In this document: positions 53,439 through 64,000 of the stretch, one piece after another
How positions within the stretch are numbered: the stretch's first letter is position 1
Layout of the letters: each line of letters opens with the position of its first letter
Source: Sacculina carcini
Taxonomy: Eukaryota; Arthropoda; Thecostraca; Sacculinidae
Length of the DNA stretch: 64,000 nt
Direction of reading: 5' to 3'
Assembly: GCA_916048095.2 (NCBI GenBank)
Contig: OU696595.1
Location: forward strand, 1,229,795-1,293,794
The notes under the pieces: generated by a model
What the model was told of the DNA's origin: nothing
What the model saw: the letters and a program-made list of their open reading frames with translations, nothing else
Databases searched by the model: none
Made by a program: the position numbers and the translations under genes

Positions 53439-55037
53439 AGGGCTGTCAAAAAGTAACCTATCAATCAGTAAAAAGTAACTTTAATTTCAATAGAAAGTAA
53501 CCTATAAAAGTAACCTAAAATAACCTATGAGTTTCAATGTTATTATTACTTTTGTATCGCTTTATCACATGTTTATCACGCCTTTGCTGATTAGTGTGCT
53601 ATATGAAATGCACGGTTTGTTTGCTGTTTGTTTGTTTGTGATCCTAAAAAGAAACCTAATAGCCAATGAAAAAGTAACCTAAATTAACCTAACCTTCGTA
53701 AAATATCCTCCTTCAAAAAAGGTATATTCTTTGCAGTTATTAAGGAAGAAAATACACCTTCTAGTCCTTCTTGTTTATCCTCTTTCCGAGTTGGTACTAT
53801 TTTACCAATCTCTCTCAGATCTGGTATCATTCTTATAACAAACTACCGAAAGTGACTCAATGTTATTTGGCCAACATCGCAAAATGGAGCATAACCATCA
53901 AAATGGAATTTAAAGTGGAAAGCTAATATAAAAGTGAAATACACTAATTGCAAATGTAAATATTTTTAGTAATGGTCGCAATAATGCTCTTTACATTGTT
54001 TCAATGGAACTTTTTATCAAATAGCACGTGCTACAGCTTGTATATTAGTGTGAGCGTAAACACGTGTGAATGTGTGAATGCCCCCGTCATCCCATATGTA
54101 GCACCCTGTGCCCACAGTCTTTTAAATGTCAAACGTGGAAAAATGGCGCTATCTCACGCTCTGAAAATCACGTGCTAATTCCTGTTCAAGTAAATGCGTA
54201 CTGTCAAGTGCTACAGTGCAGTGTCTGGTATAGAGAGCTCACACATAGTACTATACCACGCTTCAAACATCTCACGACAACCTCCGGTTCGTAGACATTT
54301 CCTAAAATGGAATGACGCTATCCTTCGTACCCGAAGACGTCTAAATATCGAGTAGAACAGATATTAAGGTGAAGATCAATTGCTAAATCCTAACAGCAGA
54401 AATTTTAACATTTCTTGATCTTCAGATCCATATATCACAAACTATTCCGACATAGAATATTTGAAATTACCGACTTGGTTTCAAAATATGTGTTATTGTT
54501 ACTGTTGTGTGTTCAACATTGTTGCTATTGTTGTCGTGTGTGTCAGTGTAGATATTGTTACTTGTTAGTGTTATTGTTGTTGATGCGCAACCACACAACA
54601 TTCACATGACCGCGCACCTGAATGCTACCAAAATATTTTATGAATATGATTACAATGATTTATATTTGCCTTAATTTTGCACATTTTCCCACAGATCGTG
54701 TATCTGCAGTGGACGGTAATAAACCCACCTATATATATATATACACATGCACTGCACAAATCTTGATTAAAAATATTTATTGTCTGTCTAACAAGCCATG
54801 GCTTGACAGACTATATTGCCTCTGATGTTTTCGTTATTTTGTGTTACCTGTGTGATGTTGTTTTTTTGGCAATAAATGATACAATACAATACAATACATA
54901 CAAACATGTACAATCCTTCACGACACGTATATTGTAGTGAGTGAAGGATGTCAGTGATATTACGCACCTGAATATTTTCTACAAGAAACGCATACAAACG
55001 AGCAACACAGACACACACGAATAATTACTGAGCGAAC
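53439..55037. repeat. R-unit segments, R3 (hAT-like part, second S block, tail)
   Basis: It corresponds to 23,697-25,356. The TA run is short here (about 54,729-54,743). The hAT-like start AGTAGGGCTGTCAAAAAGT lies near 53,437, and GGCAATAAATGATACAATAC near 54,868. No gene is seen. Confidence 0.7.
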
Positions 55038-55405
55038 GAGCAACCATACATACTTTTATGAGCAACCGTACATACACTTATGAACAACCATACATACACT
55101 TATGAACAACCATACATACACTTATGAACAACCATACATACTCTTATGAGCAACCATACATACACTTATGAGCAACCATACATACTCTTATGAACAACCA
55201 CACATACTCTTATGAGCAACCATACATACTCTTATGAGCAGCCATACATACACTTATGAGCAACCATACATACTCTTATGAACAACCACACATACTCTTA
55301 TGAGCAAACATACATACTCTTATGAGCAACCATACATACTCTTATGAGCAACCATACATACTATTATGAGCAACCAAACATACTCTTATGAGCAACACAT
55401 ACATA
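55038..55405 (+). repeat. 22-bp minisatellite, R3 second array
   Basis: About 17 GAGCAACCATACATACTC-type units pass into the LINE as in R1. Confidence 0.9.
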
Positions 55406-57909
55406 CCATAAAACCAGCCATACATTTGCTAATATTGTCGATTCTCGTCTCAACTCGTTTCGGCAGGAACTAATGACCGATTTCCGTAGCTCGCCTAGTC
55501 AAACTGTCACGGCTGCTACTCGTTCTCCCAACTCTCTAAAGTCCAACGCGGTTGTCCTCAAATCCAGAAATTCTGACACACCTACTTCTGAAGAACTTGT
55601 GGCTCCAGCTCTACAGAATATTCCGGTCTCTGGTTCCCGCCCATCTGCCAACGGTAGCTTAGTGCTGCGTTGTGACTCGCCACGCTCGGCGGAGAACGCT
55701 GCAGATTGTGTTCGTGCGGCATTCGCCGATGTGGAGGTACACATCCCTCCTCTGAGGCATATTCGCCTAAAGATCACGATCGCTAACATCCCGAGCGACA
55801 TGACTCCGGAAAGCCTGCTCTCGTCTATTCGCATAAACAATTATTCACTGACTGACCCTCCCCCGTCAGATCTACAGGTTCTATTTTTCACCTAAAGATT
55901 AGCTGAAGAATGGCGCTACTCATGCTGTTCTATCTGTGTCATTCTCGGCTCGCTCAATCATCAAGAATTGTTCAGACCGCTTATTTATTGGTCTGTGCTG
56001 CTGTGCGGTGTACAATAGGTACTGGGTTTTACGCTGCTCCCGTTGCTCGGGGCTCGGCCATAAAGCCGATAAATCTAGTCAACCCACCAAGCGCGGCTTC
56101 TGTGCCAGTTCCCATGCATCCAAAACATGTGACCGTTCTGGACCAGCCAAATGCACAAGCTGGGTACGCTCAGGGCGAATCCACTGTCACTAATCCTACG
56201 ACTCATCCTGTCCTTCTCTCTTAGCTGTCCGTAATTCTCTTCGTATACGCACCATCTCCTGCGACTCTCCTACTCAAATTTCCTCTCCTACTGCCGTACC
56301 AGATAACCCTGATTCACATTCGTGTATCTCGGCCTGACTACCTTCGCTCCCTCTTGCCTCGCTCATCCGTTCCTCCTCTCACACTAGCTATTTAACTCTT
56401 GGTTATCTAAATACCAGGTCATGTCGGTAAAAGACTCCTATACTCTCACACCATATTTCCTCTCATAATCTTTCTTTATTCTTCCTCGTTGAGACCTGGT
56501 TACTTGATTCTGATGTTGCGTCATTTACTGCCCATCTCTCTGATGATTTTAACTTTATTCACTCATCCCGCTCAAACACCAAAGCTTCCGGTGGTGTTGT
56601 TGGATGTATATTTAATGAATCCATAGTCTTATCTACTATAGCCCACTTTTGTCCCCCATGTTTATGCTTTGAGTATCTCGCTCTTTCTCTCAATATTCCA
56701 GCCTGCTCGAAATTTTGCTTTGTTGTAATATATCGCCACAATCATCCGGGAACTACGTCATAATTTTTTACCGAATTTCCTGTGTTACTTGATGTGCTTC
56801 TCGCGTCCTTCTCCAGTCGTTTTCTTATAGTTGGAGATTTTTATTTCTGGGTCGATCAACCTTCCCGAAATCCTTATTGCTCTCAATTCCTGTCTATGGT
56901 CCAAACTTACGGTCTATACTCGCCTGTTACCTCACCGACTCACATCTCCGGTCACACCCTTGATCTTGTTCTATTTCCATCTCCAGTTCTAACATCCGAC
57001 CTAACCCCCCCGGATGTTCTTGTATTCCCCTAGATACCATTACTCCTGACCACAGTCTCCTCACTTTCAATCTTCCCTTTCCCAAACCACGTATTTTTCC
57101 CCCCAGATCCTACAGAAATTACAAAAATGTTGACCCTCGCCTCTTCTCAAGTTTATTCTCTCACATGCTTCCCTCAACTCAATTTCATTCACTTCCCCCT
57201 ACCCAATTTTACTCTTCTTTTCAAGGTTATGTCTTCTATCAGTGAAACCATATTTCCACTATGTTCATCCTCCAATCTCTCCAATCTTAATCCTTTGTTC
57301 AATCGCGAACTAATCTCTCTTAAACGCGCCCAACGCTAACACGAGCGTGTGTGGAAACATTGTTGCACTACTGCTACGTGGTTATCATTATGCTCATCTC
57401 AATCTTTGTATATATCTGCTTTAAAATCTGCTAAACAATCCTACTACCAATCTAAATTATCCTCACTCTCTCGCTGTCCTAAATCTCTGTGGTCCTCGCT
57501 TAATCCATTGAGTGGCCTGCAAAACCCTAACCTTTCGTCTTCTCTCTCTGCCTCCGACCTTGCTGTATTTTCTTCCAATAAAATCCAAATTGTAATTTCT
57601 AACATTTCTTCTCCTAACTCCCTCTTGACTCACACCGAATCCCACGATAATTTGACTCACTTTTCACATCTAGAGCTTCCTGACATCATCACTATCATTT
57701 CTACAACAAACATTTCGCTTTCCCTTGCTGACCGCACAAATTTTAGTGCCCTATCAGACTCTATTTTGCTCCTGGTTCCCCTTCTATTGCATTTAATCAA
57801 TAGCTCTTTCCTTCATGGTGTATTTTATCCTGAGAAGCATGCAGTCATATTTCCGATACTCAAAAAACCTTCACTCGATCCCTCGCTATGTAGCAGTTAC
57901 CATCCCATT
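55406..57909 (+). mobile_element. L2/CR1-like LINE copy B, 5' part
   Basis: It has the same element and order as copy A. ORF1 (55,473-55,895) ends early at a TAA. The Cys/His part lies at 55,936-56,193 with CSRCSGLGHKADKS. The endonuclease piece GDFYFWVDQPS lies in 56,782-57,033. RT starts at 57,127 and is stopped by a TAA at 57,338. It is interrupted at 57,909 by an LTR element and continues at 61,256. Confidence 0.85.
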
Positions 57910-58724
57910 TGTAACAGTTTTGTCTTCAGCGATGATAATTCTAGTGAAGCAGGCCTCTTAACGTTGTGCGACGCGATAACGCTTGATGTCCCGATTCCAA
58001 ACAGTAGTTTTGTTGAAACAATGTATTTCGTCGTGATATTGAAGGTTGAAGTTCTTAACTCTATCGTCCTAACGTTATATTCAGTGTTCTATCCTATCTG
58101 TTCTGCCTGTATCTGCTAGTCTGTCTCTCCTGTCTGTCTTCCTATCTGATCTCTTGTTCTCCCCTTCCTATATCCATACTGCCGCTGCTCTTCTATTCCT
58201 ATCTCCTCCCGCTGCCGCTGCTCTTCTATTCCTATATCCATCCTCTCTATCCCATATCTCGACTGCCGCTTCTATCTATCTATCCCATGGTGAAAACACT
58301 GTGCTTATATAGTGCTAGCTAGCGCCGCCTACTTCATTCTGCAGCTCCAAGTTGTGCACGACCTCATTAGTTACGAACCACAAGGTCACCACAATGCAAC
58401 ACGCCCGGCACACGCACATAGCTTTACACACTGGTGTGGGTGATATATGCGTGTTCCCGTGCTTCTCTGGTTTTCTCTTAATGTCTTACAGTGTATGTGT
58501 GTGTGTCTAGGTGTGTGCAACCAATGCTGTGTTCTGTATTGTAACCCACTGTGTTGACAGTGATGCATGTGTTTACGCTTCACTTCCTGTCCTAACTTCT
58601 ATCCTATGTCACTTTCAATGCACAACATACAATACACAATGCACAAAACAAACAACGATTACTAAATAAAGATATAAAAATACAAGTTATATACAACACC
58701 GCATGAAATATAAGCATTGTTACA
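57910..58724 (-). repeat. LTR of non-autonomous element, left copy (815 bp)
   Basis: It is equal in length to the right copy and differs from it at about eight positions by eye, roughly 1 percent. It contains pyrimidine-rich CCTATCTCCTCCCGCTGCCG runs and a TG microsatellite. Confidence 0.9.
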
Positions 58725-60440
58725 CCACAACTGCAAGGTCAATCGAGCGAATGTGAGACACTAGAGCTTATACACGGCCATTATATTGTGTGGTCAGAAG
58801 TGGGTTTTCATTGAAGACGTGTGATGATCTTCAATTGACGAGTATTTGTACAATTGAGCCCCGCGATTGTTGTTTATTTGCACGCGTTCCGATGAGTACT
58901 TGGCTTCTTGGTACCTCGTACATGGTGGATGATTTCGGCTGATGTTGTTCACAGATGTCATCGCACAGATATACGTAATCAGGATACTGTTGTCATCTTT
59001 TGTCACTTCGGAGTTTGACTTGATCGGTGTCACGCTTGAATGCTCATGGTAGTTATTTGTTCACATTGTAGAGCACCATGTACATCTTCTAATGTCACTC
59101 GCCAACGGTAATGAGCAACTTTACTGTGTCGATCGTTGATGTTTTTATAGTTCTGGACAATCGGTCGATTTTTGCTTGCTGTTCAGTGTCGTGTATCAGC
59201 GTGGTATCAAGAAAAGTAAAAGGATTCCGTGGGATTAATAAGATTAGTTCGGAATAGGAACAGTATTCGCAGAGCTATGTATTATTTTTCACATAAATCT
59301 TGTTTCGTAATTCTTCTCTCTATTTCCTCTTCTGTATTTTACCGTAATTTTATTCTCTCGCCGTTGTATCATTCTCATTCAATTATCTAGTGGTGTCTTG
59401 TCTACAGTTTAGTAATGTCTTATACACGGACGTTTCAAGGCCTTCATAGTAGCGGTTCATACTTTCAGTCATCTAGTCATATAGTCATCAGTCACCTAGT
59501 GGCATATCATGCCCTCACGTTCCAATGCACCAATCTATGCATGTGGATACATACTCTCCTTGTATGCTTCGTTATATCTGTCCTTTTTACCAGATATATC
59601 ATTCAATATCTCCTGTCCGTTAAGTTGCATATCAAATGCCCCAACTTAACTTCGGTATTTTCGCGGCCATATGCGAAAACCATTTACTTCGTTCTGCCTT
59701 CATTTCTGTTCTCACCAGTGTGTGAGAATTACGGCATATACCTTCACCTCCTCTTCCGATCAATTCGTCAGTCTATCAGTCAGTCCGTTTGTTATGCTGG
59801 TAGTCTTCCCCGCTAAGGCTTGTTTTACGTTTCCGGTCAAAACTTCACTATATTTTCTGTTTTGTTTGCTTTGGCTCGTCATTAATGCAATTGTGATTAC
59901 TTCGATTCGTTTACTCGACGTACATTTCGCTGCTTATTAGCTTCGACTATATTTACTCCTACATGATATGTTTGAGGTCTTGTTAGTCGTTCTGATAATG
60001 ACGTACTATCCACATCTTCCTTGTCTTATTGATTACCATCGTCTTCTTGGGGTACATTTTGTCTAATGATCGATTTCTTGTTGCTATATACGATCATTAT
60101 ACTGTTTATATTCATGGCGTAGACGTGCAGATAATCTGGAATTAATGTATCGTTCCTTGTAATCGTAGACATTTAGTTTTACTCTAAATATGGCTCTGAT
60201 TTTTTATTTAAGGAAAAAGGAAATGCAAAACTTAATAGGAAAGCAGTGATTAACCACGTACCTTACAAACAATATTGAAGCACCAATGATAATGAATGCT
60301 TTGCTGATGTTTTTCTTGAGCCCAGATGTAACAGGTCCAGAAGTTACAGAAGCAGATATAACACATTTCGCGCACTGTTGAAGATGTCTGTTTTCTTTTC
60401 AAAATTATCTTCTTCCTTGGATCCGGGTCACGGCACCAAA
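58725..60440 (-). other. Interior of non-autonomous LTR element
   Basis: 1,716 bp without recognisable retroelement domains on either strand. The longest frames (59,415-59,816 plus; 58,794-59,033 minus) have no known motif. A clear purine tract before the left LTR is not seen, which is unusual. Confidence 0.7.
60419..60438 (-). other. tRNA-His-like primer-binding site
   Basis: On the minus strand TGGTGCCGTGACCCGGAT starts two or three bases after the right LTR. Animal tRNA-His ends in TCACGGCA plus CCA, which pairs with TGGTGCCGTGA. The exact primer in this species is inferred. Confidence 0.75.
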
Positions 60441-61255
60441 TGTAACAGTTTTGTCTTCAGCGATGATAATTCTAGTGAAGCAGGCCTCTTAACGTTGTGC
60501 GACGCGATAACGCTTGATGTCCCGATTCCAAACAGTAGTTTTGTTGAAACAATGTATTTCGTCGTGATATTGAAAGTTGCAGTTCTTAACTCTATCGTCC
60601 TAACGTTATATTCAGTGTTCTATCCTATCTGTTCTGCCTGTATCTGCTAGTCTGTCTCTCTTGTCTGTCTTCCTATCTGTTCTCTTGTTCTCCCCTTCCT
60701 ATATCCATACTGCCGCTGCTATTCTATTCCTATCTCCTCCCGCTGCCGCTGCTCTTCTATTCCTATATCCATCCTCTCTATCCCATATCTCGACTGCCGC
60801 TTCTATCTATCTATCCCATGGTGAAAACACTGTGTTTATATAGTGCTAGCTAGCGCCGCCTACTTCATTCTGCAGCTCCAAGTTGTGCACGACCTCATTA
60901 GTTACGAACCACAAGGTCACCACAATGCAACACGCCTGGCACACGCACATAGCTTTACACACTGGTGTGGGTGATATATGCGTGTTCCCGTGCTTCTCTG
61001 GTTTTCTCTTAATGTCTTACAGTGTATGTGTGTGTGTCTAGGTGTGTGCAACCAATGCTGTGTTCTGTATTGTAACCCACTGTGTTGACAGTGATGCATG
61101 TGTTTACGCTTCACTTCCTGTCCTAACTTCTATCCTATGTCACTTTCAATGCACAACATACAATACACAATGCACAAAACAAACAACGATTACTAAATAA
61201 AGATATAAAAATACAAGTTATATACAACACCGCATGAAATATAAACATTGTTACA
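60441..61255 (-). repeat. LTR of non-autonomous element, right copy (815 bp)
   Basis: Direct repeat of 57,910-58,724. Following the primer-site position, this is the 5' LTR of a minus-strand element. Confidence 0.9.
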
Positions 61256-61836
61256 CCATTTCTCTACTCAACTTTCCCTCCAAACTCCTCGAGTCTGATA
61301 TTCATTCTCAACTTGCACCATCCATCAAAAAATATATTGACCCCTTCCAATCGGCTTTCAAGTCTGCTCACTATACTGAATCTGTCCTAACCTCTATTAC
61401 TACTACTGTTTTATCTCATTTCTCATTCGGAAAATCTACTTTGTTTATCCTCCTTGATCTGTCAGCAGCCTTTGACTTAGTTGACCACTCAATTTTAATC
61501 AGATATCTCTCCTTTCTTGGTGTGTCCTATTTAGCGCTCCCTCTGCTACATTCTTATCTTACTGATCGTTCCTACTCGGTGCATTTCAATTCCACTACTT
61601 CTAAGCGAATTCCTCTACTTTCCGGTGTGCACCAAGTTTCTATTCTAGCCCCACTTCTATTCAATCTCTTCATGTCTTCTCTATGTCCTATTCTCCACCG
61701 CTATTCTCTCCAGTTCCACGTCTACGCAGGCGATATACAAATAATTATTCATCTTCCTCTCCCCTTGTGTTATGACCAATTTATTTTCACCAATATACAC
61801 CGCACATACATATGCAGCACGGAATATGTGAACCAT
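61256..61836 (+). pseudogene. L2/CR1-like LINE copy B, RT 3' part
   Basis: It continues the RT broken at 57,909: LLNFPSKLLESDIHSQLAP, FILLDLSAAFDLVDHSIL, GVHQVSILAP and YAGD. The mutated YAGD and GVHQVS are shared with copy A, so both derive from one already inactive LINE. It ends at GTGAACCAT, where the 3' UTR of copy A is missing. Confidence 0.85.
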
Positions 61837-62272
61837 ATATCGTTCCAGCCATACGATGTTAATCCTTTCTTTCTACAATCTGTATATTAATTTCCCTTCA
61901 AACGTTGAAAATCAGATAGGATGACGATACGTATAAGCTGACGATATGACAAGGTAAGTATAAGATAAGATAAGATAAGTTACAATATCTCTTTGCAATC
62001 CACGCCCTTTCAATCCATCACCAAAACAATCCAAATACTGAAAAAAACCTTTGTCCTTCGAGCGCAGCAAGTGACAAAGAATGACGGATTGAACTAATAC
62101 AAGTCGAATATTGCATCGCGTTCACAACATCCTCCCCCCTCAGTTTCGAGAACGTCGAAACTATACACGACAAACAACGCACAAGGCCACAAATCTTATG
62201 TCCCATACGACACCCCACCACCTAACAACGGGAATCGAACATCTACCCAACACGGATTAACATAGATACAAG

Positions 62273-62275
<3 letters not shown>
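61837..62275 (-). mobile_element. Linker and BEL/Pao 3' LTR part, R3
   Basis: It matches 29,217-29,341 plus 30,421-30,740 without the TRIM. The intact TRIM target GTAAG lies at 61,954-61,958. On the minus strand the purine tract GAGGGGGGAGGA (about 62,131-62,142) precedes TGTTGTGAACGCG, read as the LTR start at 62,129. TAAGATAAGATAAG near 61,960 has one unit fewer than in R1. Confidence 0.6.

Positions 62276-62321
<46 letters not shown>
62276..62321. repeat. (TA)n, empty site of the R1 Helitron pair
   Basis: An uninterrupted TA run lies between ATACAAGACAA and CACTATACATTAATTAAC. The same flanks stand on either side of the Helitron pair in R1 (30,740 and 33,462). Confidence 0.9.
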
Positions 62322-62323
<2 letters not shown>

Positions 62324-62329
62324 TATACA

Positions 62330-64000
62330 TTAATTAACACTCGGTAATGAGTCGATGGGCGCATTCTCCAGAACGCACAGCCTGTTGACCGGTCTTCTGT
62401 AGGACCCCCGTGCCGTACGGATCTCGACAGTCCGGACTACACCATCCAGACCCGGGAACACCTGTTGGACTACCGCCAGAGGCCAACGTGCACGCGGAAC
62501 ATCCCGATCGGCCAGCAGCACCACGTCCCCGACCTGCAGATTTTCTTCGGACTTCTGCCACTTGGTGCGCCTCGCCAGGGTCGGCAGATATTCCTTCCGC
62601 CAACGCTTCCACAGTTGCTCAGCAAGGCCCTGACACTGGAACCATTTTCTTCGGTGATGAATGTCTCTGTCATAGAACACACCAGGGGGAAGTCCTGAAT
62701 CGGCAGAGCGTACACCGAGCAGAAAGTGATTGGGCGTAATCGACTCGGGATCGCCAGCGTCACTCGACACATACGTCAATGGTCGAGAGTTGACCATAAA
62801 CTCCACCTCAGCGAGGACTTCTGCAGGACATCGTCGGTACATCTCTGGTGGCCCAAGACGACCCTCAGAGCGCGCTTGACTGACCCGACTAACCGCTCCC
62901 AGACGCCTCCCATATGGCTCGCGAACGGGGTGTTGAAGCGCCACTCGATTCCTTTCTTGATCATTTCTTCAGTTATCTGTTGCTGGTTCCACTGTATCGC
63001 TGTGCGCAGCTCTCTCTCTCCACCAACCAGGTTCGTGCCATTGTCGCTCGTTATCAGACTTGGTGCCCCCCGACGCGCAATGAGCCGCCGCAACGTCATG
63101 AGGAAACAGTCGGTCTCTAGGGAGTACGAGACTTCGAGATGGAGAGCTCGTGTCGCCAAGCATGTAACTAGTAAAATATACCTCTTCTCCACTTTTCTGC
63201 CCTTGCGCACTTCCAACGGGCCAAAATAGTCCAATCCGACCGAAGAAAAAGGACGTGTCTGGTCGAAACGAGTATCCGGCAAGTCGGCCATGATCGGCTG
63301 CCGTGGTTTGCTTCTATGGTTGCGACAGAATACACAGCAGCGCAGTACCTTCTTTACCGTCGCTCTCAATTTCGGTGTCCAGTAGTCTTCTCTGAACCGA
63401 TTCAGAGTATGACTGACACCAGAATGCATCACTTGATGGTGGGCATGAGTCACCAACAGACGCATAAGATCGCTCTCGTTTGCCAAAATAATCGGATTGC
63501 GACACATCACAGCTAGTGGTGCTCTGCTAAGGCGCCCTCGCAACCGCAGAATCTCGTACTTGTCCTTGAAAGTCTTCGACATCTCAATACGCTTGCTGTG
63601 TTTTTCTTGATCCTTCTTGATTACCCGGTTGACTGCTTCCTCCACTTCTGGAAGAGAAAGCGGACCGCTCGTGATAGACACTATCCGTTTGGCACTCGCG
63701 CGCAGATTATTCACGAAATAAAGGCACCAACCCATTACACGACGGTAGCTATTCCAGCTGGAGAAGCGGGTAGGGTCCACCAGATGTGCATTGGCTCTTG
63801 TTGACGTTTGGACGCACTGGACGACCATTTCTCTTTTGAGCTCGGGGTCGTGCGTGTCAAGCTCGTCCACTGACTTCCGTACACTGTAATCTTGTTTTTC
63901 TTTCAGGAAAGCGGGTCTGTGCCACCACACGTCTGACTGCTCCAGTTCCTTCGTGCCTGCACCCCTCGAAGCCAAATCAGCAGGGTTCAACTTGCCCGCC
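62330..64000 (-). pseudogene. BEL/Pao pol, R3 copy, integrase region complete
   Basis: A 404-aa frame (62,776-63,990, running on past the window edge) contains NPADLASRG, which follows RNase H, the zinc region with HAHHQVMHSGVSHTL and CCVFC, and the integrase core VGLDYFGPL (D254), ITSDNGTN (D316) and GGVWERLVGS (E365). One missing base in GACTTCTGCAGG (about 62,816) shifts the frame after residue 390. The rest of the integrase (SRPLTYVSSDAGDPES to the stop at 62,330) continues in another frame (62,330-62,944). This copy has the region that is deleted in R1 and R2. It would need the lost base to be functional. Confidence 0.9.

Larger units (their letters stand above)
57910..61255 (-). mobile_element. 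Non-autonomous LTR element in LINE, 3,346 bp
   Basis: Two 815-bp LTRs (TGTAACAG ... TGTTACA) enclose 1,716 bp. It is flanked by CCATT at 57,905-57,909 and 61,256-61,260. Uninterrupted LINE sequence is present in R1 around 28,151. On the minus strand TTTGGTGCCGTGACCCGGAT follows the right LTR. Its first 14 or so bases after TTT fit the 3' end of animal tRNA-His, so the element lies on the minus strand. The interior has no gag, RT or integrase motif and only short frames. It resembles the LARD type of large non-autonomous LTR elements. The helper family is unknown. Confidence 0.85.

Noticed and set aside
59415-59940. 133-aa and 89-aa frames as an envelope-like or accessory gene of the LTR element
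   Set aside because: They lie on the strand opposite to the element, overlap each other and show no motif. Composition explains the hydrophobic look.

Overview
This window holds no recognisable single-copy host gene. It looks like repeat-dense chromatin from an animal, most likely an arthropod. The evidence for that is a run of TTAGG, the arthropod telomere unit, together with Gypsy and BEL/Pao LTR retrotransposons, an L2/CR1-like LINE, Helitron-like elements and long CA, TG and TA microsatellites. The species cannot be named from the sequence. Nearly every long reading frame is part of a retroelement or an artefact of a simple repeat.

Left third (1 to about 19,110): a head-to-tail array of non-coding units. 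On the plus strand each unit starts with CTAGCATTAAAACCCGCCCG, or a decayed form of it, and ends with CA/GACA-rich sequence followed by TTTTATATATATAGA. Read on the minus strand this is a 5' TC end and a 3' end made of a short GC hairpin, about 9 nt, then CTAG. That is the layout of a non-autonomous Helitron inserted in (TA)n. Inside are about 190/390-bp monomers, more than 40 copies of the hairpin module, a duplicated TTAGG/CCTAA head-to-head junction and segmental duplications (5,387-bp offset, and a roughly 3-kb block present three times).

Middle and right (about 19,600 to 64,000): three tandem copies of a composite unit, called R here. R1 is about 19,620-36,297, R2 about 40,632-50,511 and R3 from 50,512 past the window edge. 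The order in R is: 29-bp minisatellite, decayed Gypsy gag/pol fragment, 10-bp minisatellite, TG-rich segment, 22-bp minisatellite, hAT-like segment, a second block with another 22-bp array, L2/CR1-like LINE, BEL/Pao LTR, (TA)n, and BEL/Pao pol on the minus strand. R2 has lost everything between the hAT-like part and pol. A decayed Gypsy (36,302-39,830) and a LINE 3' fragment (40,021-40,631) separate R1 from R2.

Because R is repeated, several insertions can be read against empty sites in sister copies. They are: a nearly intact 4.57-kb Gypsy in R2 (43,997-48,562, TSD ACAT, near-identical LTRs); a 3.35-kb non-autonomous LTR element in the R3 LINE (57,910-61,255, TSD CCATT, tRNA-His-like primer site); a 1.07-kb TRIM in R1 (29,342-30,415, TSD GTAAG/GTAAT) with three tandem hairpins; and a 2.63-kb Helitron pair inserted in the (TA)n of R1 (30,762-33,389). 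Only the young Gypsy appears able to encode full-length proteins; the other coding copies are broken, deleted or cut by the window edge.
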